DNA from: an uncultured Porphyromonas sp.
Lineage (GTDB): Bacteria > Bacteroidota > Bacteroidia > Bacteroidales > Porphyromonadaceae
DNA length: 34,439 nt
Assembly: GCA_900539155.1 (NCBI GenBank)
Contig: UQBE01000020.1
Span: 1 to 34,439 of the forward strand
Direction: 5' to 3'
The translations under genes were made by a program, and so were the position numbers. The notes under the pieces are model-generated. The model was not told the origin of the DNA and did not search any database. It saw only the letters and a list, made by a program, of their open reading frames with translations. Of this stretch, positions 8,164 through 16,360 are shown piece after piece (position 1 is the stretch's first letter; each line of letters begins with the position of its first letter).

Positions 8164-8228
8164 GCAACTAGCTACTCACATCGGTGCCTTCGAGGGAGCT
8201 TGACTCCCCCGAAGCGTATCAACAAATG

Positions 8229-8270
8229 AGAGAGGGGCAGGCTCCGCTATGGAGTCTACCCCTCTCTTTA
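8229..8270. terminator. Bidirectional terminator between HU and the MATE gene
   Basis: The 17-base arms at 8229-8245 and 8251-8267 pair with one mismatch and one G-U, around a five-base loop GCTAT. A short TTTA follows. It lies 65 bases after HU and 30 bases beyond the end of the convergent MATE gene, so it may serve both. Confidence 0.8.
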
Positions 8271-8300
8271 CATGGATACAGGTGAGGTCTGTCGGCAACT

Positions 8301-9659
8301 TTATCTAGTTGCCCTTCGGAAGGAATATCTGAGGATGAGCCCCAGCAGGGTCAGGCTGACGGGAAAGGCAAACCAGATGCCCATCAGCTGTGGACCATTG
8401 CCCTCGAGCCCTATACCAAAGCCGAAGAGCCACGCCATCGTCGGCGCTACAATAAGGTGACACAGCGCTGCGGCGGGTGCTAGGACTGTCACGTGGCTGA
8501 TGCCTCTGAGAGCATTGGCATAGATAATTTGTAGCGCATCGCCTATCTGGTAGAGGCAGAGCGGGATGAGCGCTAGGTAGGTCGCCTGAGCGACCGAGAG
8601 GTCAGCATTGAAGAGACGCACGATGGGCTCCCGACAGAGGACTAGGAGCGGCATCATAACTGCTGCTACAAAGAGGCAGAGGTAGACGCCCGCACTAGCT
8701 ACGTGGCGTGTCTCGTGACGCGCGCCCTGTGCTAGAAGCGTGCTACTTCGTATCGCAGTGGCTGCGCCGATGCCGTAGTAAACCATAAAGCCTAGTGTGC
8801 TAATGGTCGCTATAATCTGATGCGCTGCTAGGGCAGACGTGCTGATGCGTGCCACGAGGATGACCGCCACGGAAAAGGAGGCTGCTTCCATACCCATCTG
8901 TAGTGCCACAGGCGTGCCTAGTCGTAGCAATGGTGCCATCCCCTCGCGCCATGATAAGCGTAAGCTTCGCAGTCGCTCCAAGATATCACGATAGCGCGGT
9001 AGCAGAGCGGTTGCTGTGACGATGGCTACGAGCATCACCACACGACTGACCAGAGTTGCGATGCCAGCCCCATACAAACCCCACTCGGGGAAGCCCCCTT
9101 TGCCATAGATGAGGAGGTAGTTGAGCCCGATGTTGATCAGATTTCCCGCGAGGGTGATATACATCGGTATCTGAGTGTCACCCATTCCCTCAGTGTACTG
9201 CTTAAACGTATTGAAGAGCATCACCACCATAAAGCCTGCAATCTGGATGCGGTAATAGGGTAGGGCGAGGGGACGCAACTCCTCCGACAGATTAAAAACT
9301 CCGAGAAAGCCCTCGAGAAGGAGGAGCCCTCCGCCGATTACTAGCGCAATCAAGAGATTGAGTATGAAGCTATGTCCTAAGAAGTGCGCCACCTGGTCTG
9401 AGCGTCCCCACTCTTTATTGGTTGCCACCAGTGGCGTCAGGCCGTAGGAGAAGCCCATCCCGAAGATGATAACTAAATTGAGAAAGTTATTGACAAAGGA
9501 AGCCGCCGCCAGTTCTTCCAGACTGTGGTGACTAACCATCACATTGTCGGCAAAGCCCACGAGGATCAGTCCCACCTGCCCGATGATCACGGGCAGCCCC
9601 AGACGTAGCAAAGGACCGTAATGCTCCCGACAGCTCCGATAATACGCACTCCAACTCAT
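8301..9659 (-). CDS. MATE-family efflux transporter
   Basis: This 452-residue polytopic membrane protein has about 12 hydrophobic segments in two similar halves. It starts LLRLGLPVIIGQVGLILVGFADNVMV, and the second half restarts at PLLRLGTPVALQMGMEA. These are the hallmarks of NorM/DinF-type MATE antiporters, which expel cationic drugs or metabolites using Na+ or H+. Substrate is unknown. It is the last gene of a recR-ligA-MATE run, 23 bases after ligA, and faces the HU gene across a shared terminator. Confidence 0.9.
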   Translation of the reverse strand: MSWSAYYRSCREHYGPLLRLGLPVIIGQVGLILVGFADNVMVSHHSLEELAAASFVNNFLNLVIIFGMGFSYGLTPLVATNKEWGRSDQVAHFLGHSFILNLLIALVIGGGLLLLEGFLGVFNLSEELRPLALPYYRIQIAGFMVVMLFNTFKQYTEGMGDTQIPMYITLAGNLINIGLNYLLIYGKGGFPEWGLYGAGIATLVSRVVMLVAIVTATALLPRYRDILERLRSLRLSWREGMAPLLRLGTPVALQMGMEAASFSVAVILVARISTSALAAHQIIATISTLGFMVYYGIGAATAIRSSTLLAQGARHETRHVASAGVYLCLFVAAVMMPLLVLCREPIVRLFNADLSVAQATYLALIPLCLYQIGDALQIIYANALRGISHVTVLAPAAALCHLIVAPTMAWLFGFGIGLEGNGPQLMGIWFAFPVSLTLLGLILRYSFRRATR

Positions 9660-9682
9660 ATCACACGAACCGCACCGGACGA

Positions 9683-11722
9683 CTAAGAGTTAAGACGAGC
9701 GAGAAACTCCTCCTCCGTGACGAGCGGGATGCCGAGTTGCTCCGCTTTGGCACGCTTTGAGGGACCCATATCGCTGCCCATCAGGACGAAGGTCGTACGC
9801 CCCGAGATGCTCCCCACGTTGACGCCACCGTGCTGCTCGATGAGCTGCTTGTACTCGTCACGGCTGTGCTGGGTGAAGCTCCCGGAGATGACGATGCGCT
9901 CGCCTTCGAGGCGGTTGGACTGAGGCGTATCGGTCGCCTCTTCGGCACGCTCCTCTAGGACTACGCCACAGCGCTGCAGCTCTGCAATCAACTGCTGGTT
10001 ACGCTCCAGCGAGAAGAAGTAAACGACCTGCTCCGCAATCTTCGGTCCCACATCGGGCAGGGCTTGCAGCTCGTAGTCGGTCGCCTGAGCTAGACGCTCG
10101 ATACTCTGGAAGTGTCGTGCTAGCGTCTTCGCCGTGCCCTCGCCGACATAGCGGATGCCAATGCCGTAGAGCAGACGCGCGAAGGGACGACTCTTCGACT
10201 GCTCGATGCTGGCGAGGAGGTTATTGATTGACTTATCCTTAAAGTTCGGTAGCTGCGCCAAGTCGCTTGCGGTGAGCTTGTAGAGGTCATCAATGTTTTC
10301 GATAAGATGTCTGTCAAAGAGCGCGTCGATCGTCTCAGGGCCCACGTTGATATCTGCAGCTCGTCGTGTGCAGTAGTGCTCGATGCGCCCCATAATCTGT
10401 GGCGGGCAGGCGTAGCTATTGACGCAGTAGTAGCCCACCGAACCGTCAATCTGCTGAAGCGGCGCACCACAAGCGGGACAAAGCTCCGGCAGGCGCACAG
10501 GCTCCGCCTCGGGTCGTCGGAGACTGGTCTCCACAGCGGTAATCTTAGGGATGATCTCGCCGCCCTTCTCTATATATACGTAGTCATGGTAGTGTAGGTC
10601 GAGGCTCTTGATGAACTCCTCGTTGTGCAGCGTGGCACGACGCACCACCGTCCCCGAGATGAGGACTGGCTCCACATTGGCCACAGGCGTGACGATACCT
10701 GAGCGACCCACCTGATAGTCCACTGAGAGTAGCTCAGCGCGCGCGTTCTCCGGCTGGTACTTATAGGCAAAAGCCCATCGTGGAGACTTGGCCGTATTGC
10801 CGAGCGCACGTTGCTGCGTGAGACTGTCCACCTTGAGGACGATGCCGTCCGTGGCGTAGGGCAGATTGCCCCGCTGTACGTCCCACTCATCTATATAATG
10901 GTATAGAGCCGACAGGTCGCTACTTCTAAATGGTGCGACGCCCGTGTCAAAGCCCATCTCCTCGAGGAGCTTCATCCGCTCATAGTAACTATCCGGCAGA
11001 CGAGTATCATCGTCCAGCGCGTAGAGGTAGTAGCAGATGCAGAGCAGACGGCGCTGCGCCACGACACGACTATTGAGCGTCTTGAGCGTACCCGCAGCCG
11101 CATTGCGCGGATTGGCAAAAGGTGCTTCGCCCTCAGCCGCACGCTCCCCATTAAGCCGCTCGAACTCCTTGAAGGGCAGTAGCACTTCGCCCCGCACCTC
11201 GATGCGCCCCATCGTGTAGTCGGGATGCCCCGCGACTGGGCGCAGACGTAGCGGCACCGACTGGATCGTCCGCACATTGACCGTCACGTCATCGCCGAGC
11301 GTCCCGTCGCCACGCGTCACGGCACGCACCAGCACGCCCTCCTCGTAGATGAGCGATATGGAGGAGCCGTCGTACTTCATCTCCGCCACCCACGGTACAT
11401 CGTCCGTAGCTAGGAGCGTGTCGGTACGCTCGCAGATCTCAGCTATCTCGTCGTAGTTGTAGGTGTTCGAGAGCGAAAGCATCGGCCGCTCGTGCGCCAC
11501 CTGAACGAAAGCATCGTTTCGATCCCGCCCCACACGGAGAGATGGCGAGGTAGGGTCGGCAAACTCAGGGTACTCCGCCTCCAACGTCAGGAGTCGCTGC
11601 ATCAGGGCGTCGTAGTCCGCATCGCTAATGGTTGGGGCATTGTCTAGGTAGTAAGCGCGGTTGTGCTGCTCGATGGTTTTGCGCAGCTGCTCTATCTCTA
11701 GCTCTGTATTATTGGATGTCAT
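9683..11722 (-). CDS. ligA: NAD-dependent DNA ligase
   Basis: This 679-residue protein has the full bacterial LigA layout. An N-terminal Ia domain (YYLDNAPTISDADYD) binds NAD. The adenylation motif is KYDGSS with the nucleophile Lys116. An OB domain follows, then a four-cysteine zinc finger (CPACG ... YYCVNSYACPPQ, about residues 415-440). Helix-hairpin-helix repeats (LPNFKDKSINNLL, LPDVGPKIAEQV) and a C-terminal BRCT domain from about residue 600 (GERIVISGSFTQ) complete it. It seals nicks in replication and repair. Length is normal for the family. It starts 6 bases after recR. Confidence 0.97.
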   Translation of the reverse strand: MTSNNTELEIEQLRKTIEQHNRAYYLDNAPTISDADYDALMQRLLTLEAEYPEFADPTSPSLRVGRDRNDAFVQVAHERPMLSLSNTYNYDEIAEICERTDTLLATDDVPWVAEMKYDGSSISLIYEEGVLVRAVTRGDGTLGDDVTVNVRTIQSVPLRLRPVAGHPDYTMGRIEVRGEVLLPFKEFERLNGERAAEGEAPFANPRNAAAGTLKTLNSRVVAQRRLLCICYYLYALDDDTRLPDSYYERMKLLEEMGFDTGVAPFRSSDLSALYHYIDEWDVQRGNLPYATDGIVLKVDSLTQQRALGNTAKSPRWAFAYKYQPENARAELLSVDYQVGRSGIVTPVANVEPVLISGTVVRRATLHNEEFIKSLDLHYHDYVYIEKGGEIIPKITAVETSLRRPEAEPVRLPELCPACGAPLQQIDGSVGYYCVNSYACPPQIMGRIEHYCTRRAADINVGPETIDALFDRHLIENIDDLYKLTASDLAQLPNFKDKSINNLLASIEQSKSRPFARLLYGIGIRYVGEGTAKTLARHFQSIERLAQATDYELQALPDVGPKIAEQVVYFFSLERNQQLIAELQRCGVVLEERAEEATDTPQSNRLEGERIVISGSFTQHSRDEYKQLIEQHGGVNVGSISGRTTFVLMGSDMGPSKRAKAEQLGIPLVTEEEFLARLNS

Positions 11723-11728
11723 AGGGAG

Positions 11729-12346
11729 TTACTTCACTTGGTCAAAGGGAGTACGATTCGCGATAGCGCTCCCGAGCGTCACCTCATCGGCATACTCGAT
11801 CTCGTCACCGATAGAGATACCCCGCGCGATGAGCGATACCAACACACCCGTAGACTCTAGACGCTTATATATATAGTAGTTGGTCGTGTCACCCTCTAGG
11901 GTCGAGCGTATGGCGAGGATCACCTCACGGACTGGTTCCTCCTGGACACGCTCGTAAAGGGACTCAATCTCCAGGTCGTTTGGCGTGATGCCATCTATCG
12001 GAGAGATGATCCCGCCCAAGACGTGGTATAGACCTTTGTATCGGTGCGTCTGCTCGATGGTCAGCACGTCTTTCACCTGCTCGACAACGCAGACGGTGCT
12101 CTGGTCACGTTGTGGATCAGAGCAAATGTCGCAGAGGGGGCTGTCGCTGATGCAGTGGCACCGCTCGCAGTAGCAGATCTTCTGGCGAAGGTCTATGATC
12201 GCCTCCCCCAGATGCTGTGCATAGGAGGGCGGCTGACGAAGCAGGTGTAGCGCCATACGCATAGCAGTCTTGCGCCCTATGCCAGGAAGGAGGGAGAGCT
12301 GATCTACGGCACGCTCGAGCCATTGGGAGGGGTACTGATCTTTCAT
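11729..12346 (-). CDS. recR: Recombination mediator RecR
   Basis: This 205-residue protein has a helix-hairpin-helix (LPGIGRKTA, residues 20-28) and a four-cysteine zinc finger (Cys60, Cys63, Cys72, Cys75). A Toprim domain begins at TVCVVEQVKDV and contains LGGIISPIDGI. This is the standard RecR order. With RecO and RecF it loads RecA at gaps. It heads the recR-ligA-MATE operon. A -7 element (TATCTTTG, minus strand, 12364-12371) lies 18 bases upstream of the ATG. Confidence 0.96.
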   Translation of the reverse strand: MKDQYPSQWLERAVDQLSLLPGIGRKTAMRMALHLLRQPPSYAQHLGEAIIDLRQKICYCERCHCISDSPLCDICSDPQRDQSTVCVVEQVKDVLTIEQTHRYKGLYHVLGGIISPIDGITPNDLEIESLYERVQEEPVREVILAIRSTLEGDTTNYYIYKRLESTGVLVSLIARGISIGDEIEYADEVTLGSAIANRTPFDQVK

Positions 12347-12363
12347 AGTCTAGTAGGTCGCCA

Positions 12364-12371
12364 CAAAGATA
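12364..12371 (-). promoter_or_regulatory. -7 promoter element of the recR operon
   Basis: TATCTTTG on the minus strand matches TAnnTTTG and would start transcription about 12 bases before the recR ATG. The -33 TTG is not evident. Confidence 0.5.
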
Positions 12372-12449
12372 CGAAAATGGCGACAGCTCTCGAGATAGAA
12401 AAGGCAATCCCCCAGGGCTGACGCATTATATACAATGAACTCATCTATT

Positions 12450-12679
12450 ATTTAGACCCAGCTAGATATCGTTATGGTGCTGTGTCGGGAAAAAGGGTTT
12501 TCCACGTGGATATTTCGAAATCTCCACGTGGAGAATTTTTATTTTCCACGTGGGGAAGAAAAAATTCCTCGGAGGAATCAAATGAAACTTCGGAGGAAAT
12601 GAATCACGCCCACGTGGAAAATAAAAAATATCCACGTGGAGATTTGAGATTTTCCACGTGGATATTCGAGAAAGGAGGG
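12450..12679 (+). repeat. CCACGTGG array element, copy 1
   Basis: This element of about 230 bases holds six exact CCACGTGG palindromes starting at 12502, 12524, 12546, 12610, 12632 and 12654. Spacing is 22, 22, 64, 22, 22. The left triplet (12502-12553) is the reverse complement of the right triplet (12610-12661) at 45 of 52 positions, so the whole element is a long inverted repeat around a 56-base centre. That centre holds the smaller palindrome ATTCCTC-G-GAGGAAT (12564-12578). A second, inverted copy lies at 21296-21526 with identical palindrome spacing. A 66-codon frame (12482-12682, GTG start) runs through it. Its role is unknown; protein binding, a dispersed repeat family or a small gene are all possible. 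Confidence 0.85.
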
Positions 12680-12689
12680 TAATCTGGCA

Positions 12690-12728
12690 ATCCTCCAGAG
12701 ACGAAAGACACTTCCGTCTCTAGAGGAT
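12690..12728. terminator. Hairpin at the 3' side of tnaA and copy 1 of the array
   Basis: Arms 12690-12703 and 12715-12728 (14 bases, one mismatch) flank an 11-base loop. The plus strand continues with CTCCTTTATTATTG, so it could end plus-strand transcription through the array. It also lies about 30 bases past the tnaA stop and could end tnaA on the minus strand, although that side lacks a T run. Confidence 0.55.
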
Positions 12729-12756
12729 GCTCCTTTATTATTGTCTTGTCGCGTGC

Positions 12757-14136
12757 TTACTTAGCAGGCTCTAGCTCTACCGTGAAGTGACGCAGTACTG
12801 GTAGCTCACGCGTGATGACGTAGCCACGTGTGATTGATTCACGACGGTCGTAGACGTTCTTGCAGGCAGCTGCGATGACGTCCATGTGATTGTTCGTGTA
12901 GGTGCGACGTGGTATAGCGAGGCGGAGTAGCTCCAGCTTAGGATAGCGGTTCTCACCCGTCTTGGGGTCTCGGTCTGCTAGGATAGAGCCGATCTCGACG
13001 CCACGGATGCCAGCCTCTAGGTAGAGCTCGATGCCGAGCGTCTGAGCGATAAACTCCTCCTTGGGGACGTGCGTCAGGATCTTCTTCGCATCGAGGAAGA
13101 TAGCGTGTCCACCTGCAGGACGCTGATAGGGTACACCGTACTCGTCTAGCTTGCTGCCCAGGTAAGCCACCTGACGGATGCGCGTGTCGAGCATGTCAAA
13201 CTCCGTGTTCTCATCCAGACCGATAGCCAGTGCGTTCATATCACGACCGTTCATACCTCCATAGGTGAGGAAGCCCTCATTCATCACAGCGTACATAGAG
13301 CACTTGTGATAGAGCTCCTCGTCACGCATAGCGAGGAAGCCACCCATGTTGACCACAGCGTCCTTCTTACTGGACATCGTCATAATGTCAGCGTAGCTGA
13401 GCATCTCACGGACGATTTCCTTGATTGACTTGTCAGCATAGCCCTCCTCACGAGTCTTGATGAAGTAAGCGTTCTCAGCAAAGCGAGCGCCGTCGATCTG
13501 TAGCGGTATGCCGTACTTGTGGCACAGCTCGCTCGTCTCACGTACATTCTTCATAGAGACAGGCTGCCCGCCAGCCGTATTATTGGTCACCGTCAGGACG
13601 CACATAGGGATCTGCTCCTTGGGGTACTTCTTAAAGCAATCCTCCAGCTTGTTCAGATCCATCTCACCCTTGAAGGGTAGCTCCAGCTCCGTATTGCTAG
13701 CCGCATCGATCGTGCAGTCGACGGCTACAGCCTTGCGAAACTCGATATGCCCCTTCGTCGTGTCAAAGTGTGAGTTGCCTGGTACGATGTCGCCCTCCTT
13801 GAGCGTAGCCGAGTAAAGCACATTCTCCGCAGCGCGGCCCTGGTGTGTCGGGATTACGAGCGGGAAGGTGCAGATCTTCTCGACAGCATCCTTGAGGTTT
13901 TGGAAAGAGGAAGCACCCGCATAGCTCTCATCGCCGAGCATGATACCCGACCACTGACGGTCACTCATAGCACCCGTACCGGAGTCCGTGAGGACATCGA
14001 TAAAGACCTGTGATGACTTGAGACTGAATAAGTTGTAGTGTGCTTGCTTAATCCACTGCTCACGCTGCTCGCGCGTACTCTTGTGTATCGGCTCTACCAT
14101 CTTAATGCGGTAAGCTTCAGAAAATGGAATCTCCAT
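12757..14136 (-). CDS. tnaA: Tryptophanase
   Basis: This 459-residue PLP enzyme of the tryptophanase/tyrosine phenol-lyase family cleaves L-tryptophan to indole, pyruvate and ammonia. The PLP lysine is in TMSSKKDAVVNMGG (Lys258). PTHQGRAAEN and TNNTAGGQPVS are family signatures. Two sites separate tryptophanase from tyrosine phenol-lyase. HFDTT has Asp125 where the lyase has Thr, and GVEIGS has Ile where the lyase has Arg, so this is tryptophanase. Indole production is known in several Porphyromonas species. It is monocistronic, flanked by a hairpin downstream and its own -7 element upstream. I see no tnaC-like leader peptide. Confidence 0.93.
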   Translation of the reverse strand: MEIPFSEAYRIKMVEPIHKSTREQREQWIKQAHYNLFSLKSSQVFIDVLTDSGTGAMSDRQWSGIMLGDESYAGASSFQNLKDAVEKICTFPLVIPTHQGRAAENVLYSATLKEGDIVPGNSHFDTTKGHIEFRKAVAVDCTIDAASNTELELPFKGEMDLNKLEDCFKKYPKEQIPMCVLTVTNNTAGGQPVSMKNVRETSELCHKYGIPLQIDGARFAENAYFIKTREEGYADKSIKEIVREMLSYADIMTMSSKKDAVVNMGGFLAMRDEELYHKCSMYAVMNEGFLTYGGMNGRDMNALAIGLDENTEFDMLDTRIRQVAYLGSKLDEYGVPYQRPAGGHAIFLDAKKILTHVPKEEFIAQTLGIELYLEAGIRGVEIGSILADRDPKTGENRYPKLELLRLAIPRRTYTNNHMDVIAAACKNVYDRRESITRGYVITRELPVLRHFTVELEPAK

Positions 14137-14177
14137 ACTGTTCTAATCTTAAAAGTTTATTGTTCTGGTTTGCTCCT

Positions 14178-14185
14178 CAAAGATA
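14178..14185 (-). promoter_or_regulatory. -7 promoter element of tnaA
   Basis: TATCTTTG on the minus strand matches TAnnTTTG, placing the start about 35 bases upstream of the tnaA ATG. A T-rich run lies directly upstream of it; the -33 TTG is not clear. Confidence 0.55.
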
Positions 14186-14347
14186 CAAAAAAAAGATTCT
14201 AGCGCATCTCAGTCACACTTCTCCGCCCTAGACTGCGCCAATCTGCGACCCCGACGAAGCCGCTGCCCCGAAGCAGAAAGAGGCGGTCGGTGCCTTTCTA
14301 GACCGGGTTACTTGTGAGACTTACAAAGCTGAGGGCTGGGAAGGGCT
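14186..14347. other. Spacer between divergent tnaA and yceD promoters
   Basis: No gene is supported. One plus-strand frame stays open here and has protein-like composition, but it starts after a TAG, has no ATG or GTG, and runs on out of frame into yceD. I see no tRNA or clear hairpin. Confidence 0.35.
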
Positions 14348-14377
14348 TTGTCATCTGCTGATTTTTCTGTACCTTTG
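14348..14377 (+). promoter_or_regulatory. Promoter of the yceD-rpmF operon
   Basis: TTG at 14348-14350, a 19-base spacer and TACCTTTG at 14370-14377 form an exact Bacteroidetes promoter. The leader before the ATG at 14456 would be about 70 bases. Confidence 0.75.
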
Positions 14378-14455
14378 CGCCCATACCCTTGGAGTACGCC
14401 TAGAGCGTAGCTTCATCGGTGTAGATTACTTGGTAGAGAGTATTGGCTACACATT

Positions 14456-14998
14456 ATGTCTCACGGAGGTCGCTATACCATATATTTCAGAGGATTGCCG
14501 CAAGGCGTCTCGACCGAGAGCTTTGTCGTGGACGATGCTTTTCTACAGTCACGCCCTACGTTCGACCTCAGCGGAGGACCCGTAGCTTGTACCGTCCGGA
14601 TAGATCGTGTCGGAGATACCTTTGATCTCCTCTTGACTCTGGAAGGAGTCGTGGAGACTCATTGTGACCGTTGCTTGGCTGCGCTGGAGGTTACCATAGA
14701 CCTCTCTCAGCACATCGTCGTCAAGCTCGGAGACCACTATGAGGAGGTGAGCGATGAGGAGATAATCGTCCCCTATCAGAGCCCCTCTCTCGACTGTGCC
14801 GATCTTCTTTACGACTTGATTGTTCTCTCGCTGCCCATCAGCCGTGTGCACCCCGCTGGGGAGTGTGCTGAGGATATGCAGGCACTACTAGAGAGCCTAG
14901 CCCCGACGGATGAGGATGAGACAGCACCTGAGACTGACAGTCGCTGGGCTACACTCAGCCAGTTGCGTGACAAACTACAACAGGAGAAAGATAAATAA
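14456..14998 (+). CDS. yceD: DUF177 (YceD) family protein
   Basis: This 180-residue protein has the DUF177 signature THCDRCLAALEVTIDLSQHI around residues 67-86, plus the acidic C-terminal half usual for the family. YceD-like proteins are co-encoded with ribosomal protein L32 in most bacteria and have been linked to 23S rRNA processing. Here rpmF begins 15 bases downstream, the expected arrangement. Its precise reaction is not established. Length is normal. Confidence 0.88.
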   Translation: MSHGGRYTIYFRGLPQGVSTESFVVDDAFLQSRPTFDLSGGPVACTVRIDRVGDTFDLLLTLEGVVETHCDRCLAALEVTIDLSQHIVVKLGDHYEEVSDEEIIVPYQSPSLDCADLLYDLIVLSLPISRVHPAGECAEDMQALLESLAPTDEDETAPETDSRWATLSQLRDKLQQEKDK

Positions 14999-15013
14999 TA
15001 GAATAAATAAACA

Positions 15014-15196
15014 ATGGCACATCCCAAAAGACGGCAGTCCAAAATGCGCACTGCCAAGCGTAGAACGCACGACAAAGCAGCAACCCCCACACTAGCTAAG
15101 TGTAGTAACTGTGGAGCATGGCACGTGTACCACACCGTATGTCCCGAGTGTGGCTACTACCGTGGTCAGCTAGCTATCGAGCAGGAGGAGGCTTAG
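15014..15196 (+). CDS. rpmF: 50S ribosomal protein L32
   Basis: This 60-residue basic protein starts MAHPKRRQSKMRTAKRRTHD and carries two CxxC pairs (CSNCG ... CPECG), forming the zinc-binding L32 fold. It is a structural protein of the large ribosomal subunit. It follows yceD in the same operon and is closed by a strong terminator at 15227-15268. Confidence 0.97.
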   Translation: MAHPKRRQSKMRTAKRRTHDKAATPTLAKCSNCGAWHVYHTVCPECGYYRGQLAIEQEEA

Positions 15197-15226
15197 TCTC
15201 TCACACTGCACAACTAAATTCGTCGG

Positions 15227-15268
15227 AGCCCCTAGACGACCAGTTGGTCGCACTAGGGGCTTCTCTTA
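15227..15268 (+). terminator. Terminator after rpmF
   Basis: AGCCCCTAG (15227-15235) pairs with CTAGGGGCT (15253-15261). An inner CGACCA/TGGTCG stem extends it, and TCTCTTA follows. This is a strong nested hairpin 30 bases after the rpmF stop. Confidence 0.8.
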
Positions 15269-15510
15269 TAGTACGAGGAGCGACACCCACACCGTACAGC
15301 TACGCGCTTGCCACCCCTCCAGAAGTAATATAAGTAACCCGTCCTAGGGAGACTCCTCTGTCTAGGAAATGCTAGTCACTCGTCTTTCGGAAGCTTCGCG
15401 AGAGGGCGTCGCAATATTCGTGGCGGAAGCGTCGCTTTTGTACTGCCCGTGCGCCTTAGAGGGAGTTCTTTTGCAGAGTGAGTTATGAACAGTCAAGCGA
15501 CTATGTCGAG
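15269..15510. other. Intergenic stretch upstream of parA
   Basis: No gene is supported. It has several GC-rich short repeats (for example GGAAGC-T/G-TCGC twice near 15390 and 15430) but no clear hairpin with a T run and no tRNA. I looked here for a canonical parS site and saw none. Confidence 0.35.
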
Positions 15511-15519
15511 ATTATTCTG

Positions 15520-15527
15520 TAGCTTTG
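15520..15527 (+). promoter_or_regulatory. -7 promoter element of the parAB operon
   Basis: TAGCTTTG matches TAnnTTTG, 29 bases before the parA ATG. The expected -33 TTG is not present, so the promoter may be weak or regulated. Confidence 0.5.
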
Positions 15528-15556
15528 AGCCGTTATTGTATGACTATTAATGTATC

Positions 15557-16336
15557 ATGGGTAGAATCATCTCTCTAGCTAATCAGAAGGGTGGCGTAGG
15601 CAAGACTACGACAACGATCAACCTCGCCGCATCGCTGGCCGTACTGGAAAAGAAGGTGCTCGTCATCGATGCCGACCCGCAGGCAAATGCCTCCTCGGGA
15701 CTGGGCGTCGACTCGACCACCCTCAGCGAGACTATCTACGAGTGCCTCATCGGTGGAATGCCACTAGAGAAAGCAATCCACCCTACGCACGTGGACAATC
15801 TCTACATCCTTCCCTCGCACATTGACCTCGTAGGAGCAGAGATTGAGATGCTACAACTCAAAGAGCGGGAGACCGTCATGCGAGAGATGCTCCGCCCCGT
15901 CGCTGACCAATATGACTATATATTAATAGACTGCTCACCATCGCTCGGCATCATCACCGTCAATGCACTGGTAGCTAGCAACGCTGTCATCATCCCTGTA
16001 CAGTGCGAGTACTTTGCCTTGGAAGGAATCTCTAAGCTCTTGAATACGATACGCATAATCAAGAGCAGGCTCAACCCAACTCTTGAGATAGAAGGTTTCC
16101 TCCTTACGATGTATGATAGTCGTCTCCGCCTAGCCAATCAAGTATATGACGAGGTCAAGGAGCACTTCGGTCAGCTCGTCTTCGACACGGTTATACAGCG
16201 AAATGTGAAGCTGAGCGAAGCCCCCAGCCACGGATTGCCAGCTCTTCTCTACGATGCGGACAGCAAAGGTGCAATCAATCACTTGCAGCTGGCTGAGGAG
16301 CTGATACGTCGCTCCGCTAGACGCGCAGCTCTATAG
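15557..16336 (+). CDS. parA: Chromosome-partitioning ATPase ParA (Soj)
   Basis: This 259-residue protein has the deviant Walker A box KGGVGKTT with signature Lys11 and Lys16. Walker A' is VLVIDADPQANAS with Asp40, and Walker B is YILIDCSPSLG. It is of the short, chromosomal Soj type with no N-terminal HTH domain. ParA-ATP binds DNA non-specifically and moves ParB-parS complexes. The stop is followed 24 bases later by parB. Two CCACGTGG array elements flank this locus at roughly equal distances. Confidence 0.96.
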   Translation: MGRIISLANQKGGVGKTTTTINLAASLAVLEKKVLVIDADPQANASSGLGVDSTTLSETIYECLIGGMPLEKAIHPTHVDNLYILPSHIDLVGAEIEMLQLKERETVMREMLRPVADQYDYILIDCSPSLGIITVNALVASNAVIIPVQCEYFALEGISKLLNTIRIIKSRLNPTLEIEGFLLTMYDSRLRLANQVYDEVKEHFGQLVFDTVIQRNVKLSEAPSHGLPALLYDADSKGAINHLQLAEELIRRSARRAAL

Positions 16337-16360
16337 TTGTTTATCCTCACCCCCACAGAC

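Noticed and set aside
12502..12661. CRISPR array
   Set aside because: Repeats are 8-base palindromes with 14-base spacers that are not unique, and no cas gene is present.
12757..14136. Tyrosine phenol-lyase instead of tryptophanase
   Set aside because: Asp125 in HFDTT and Ile in GVEIGS are the tryptophanase residues at the two sites that separate the enzymes.
14235..14455. Additional coding frame before yceD
   Set aside because: It follows a TAG, has no start codon and runs out of frame into yceD; the promoter at 14348-14377 lies inside it.
16337..16360. TTG start for parB directly after the parA stop
   Set aside because: The ATG at 16361 gives the usual ParB N-terminus; the eight extra residues are not family-like.
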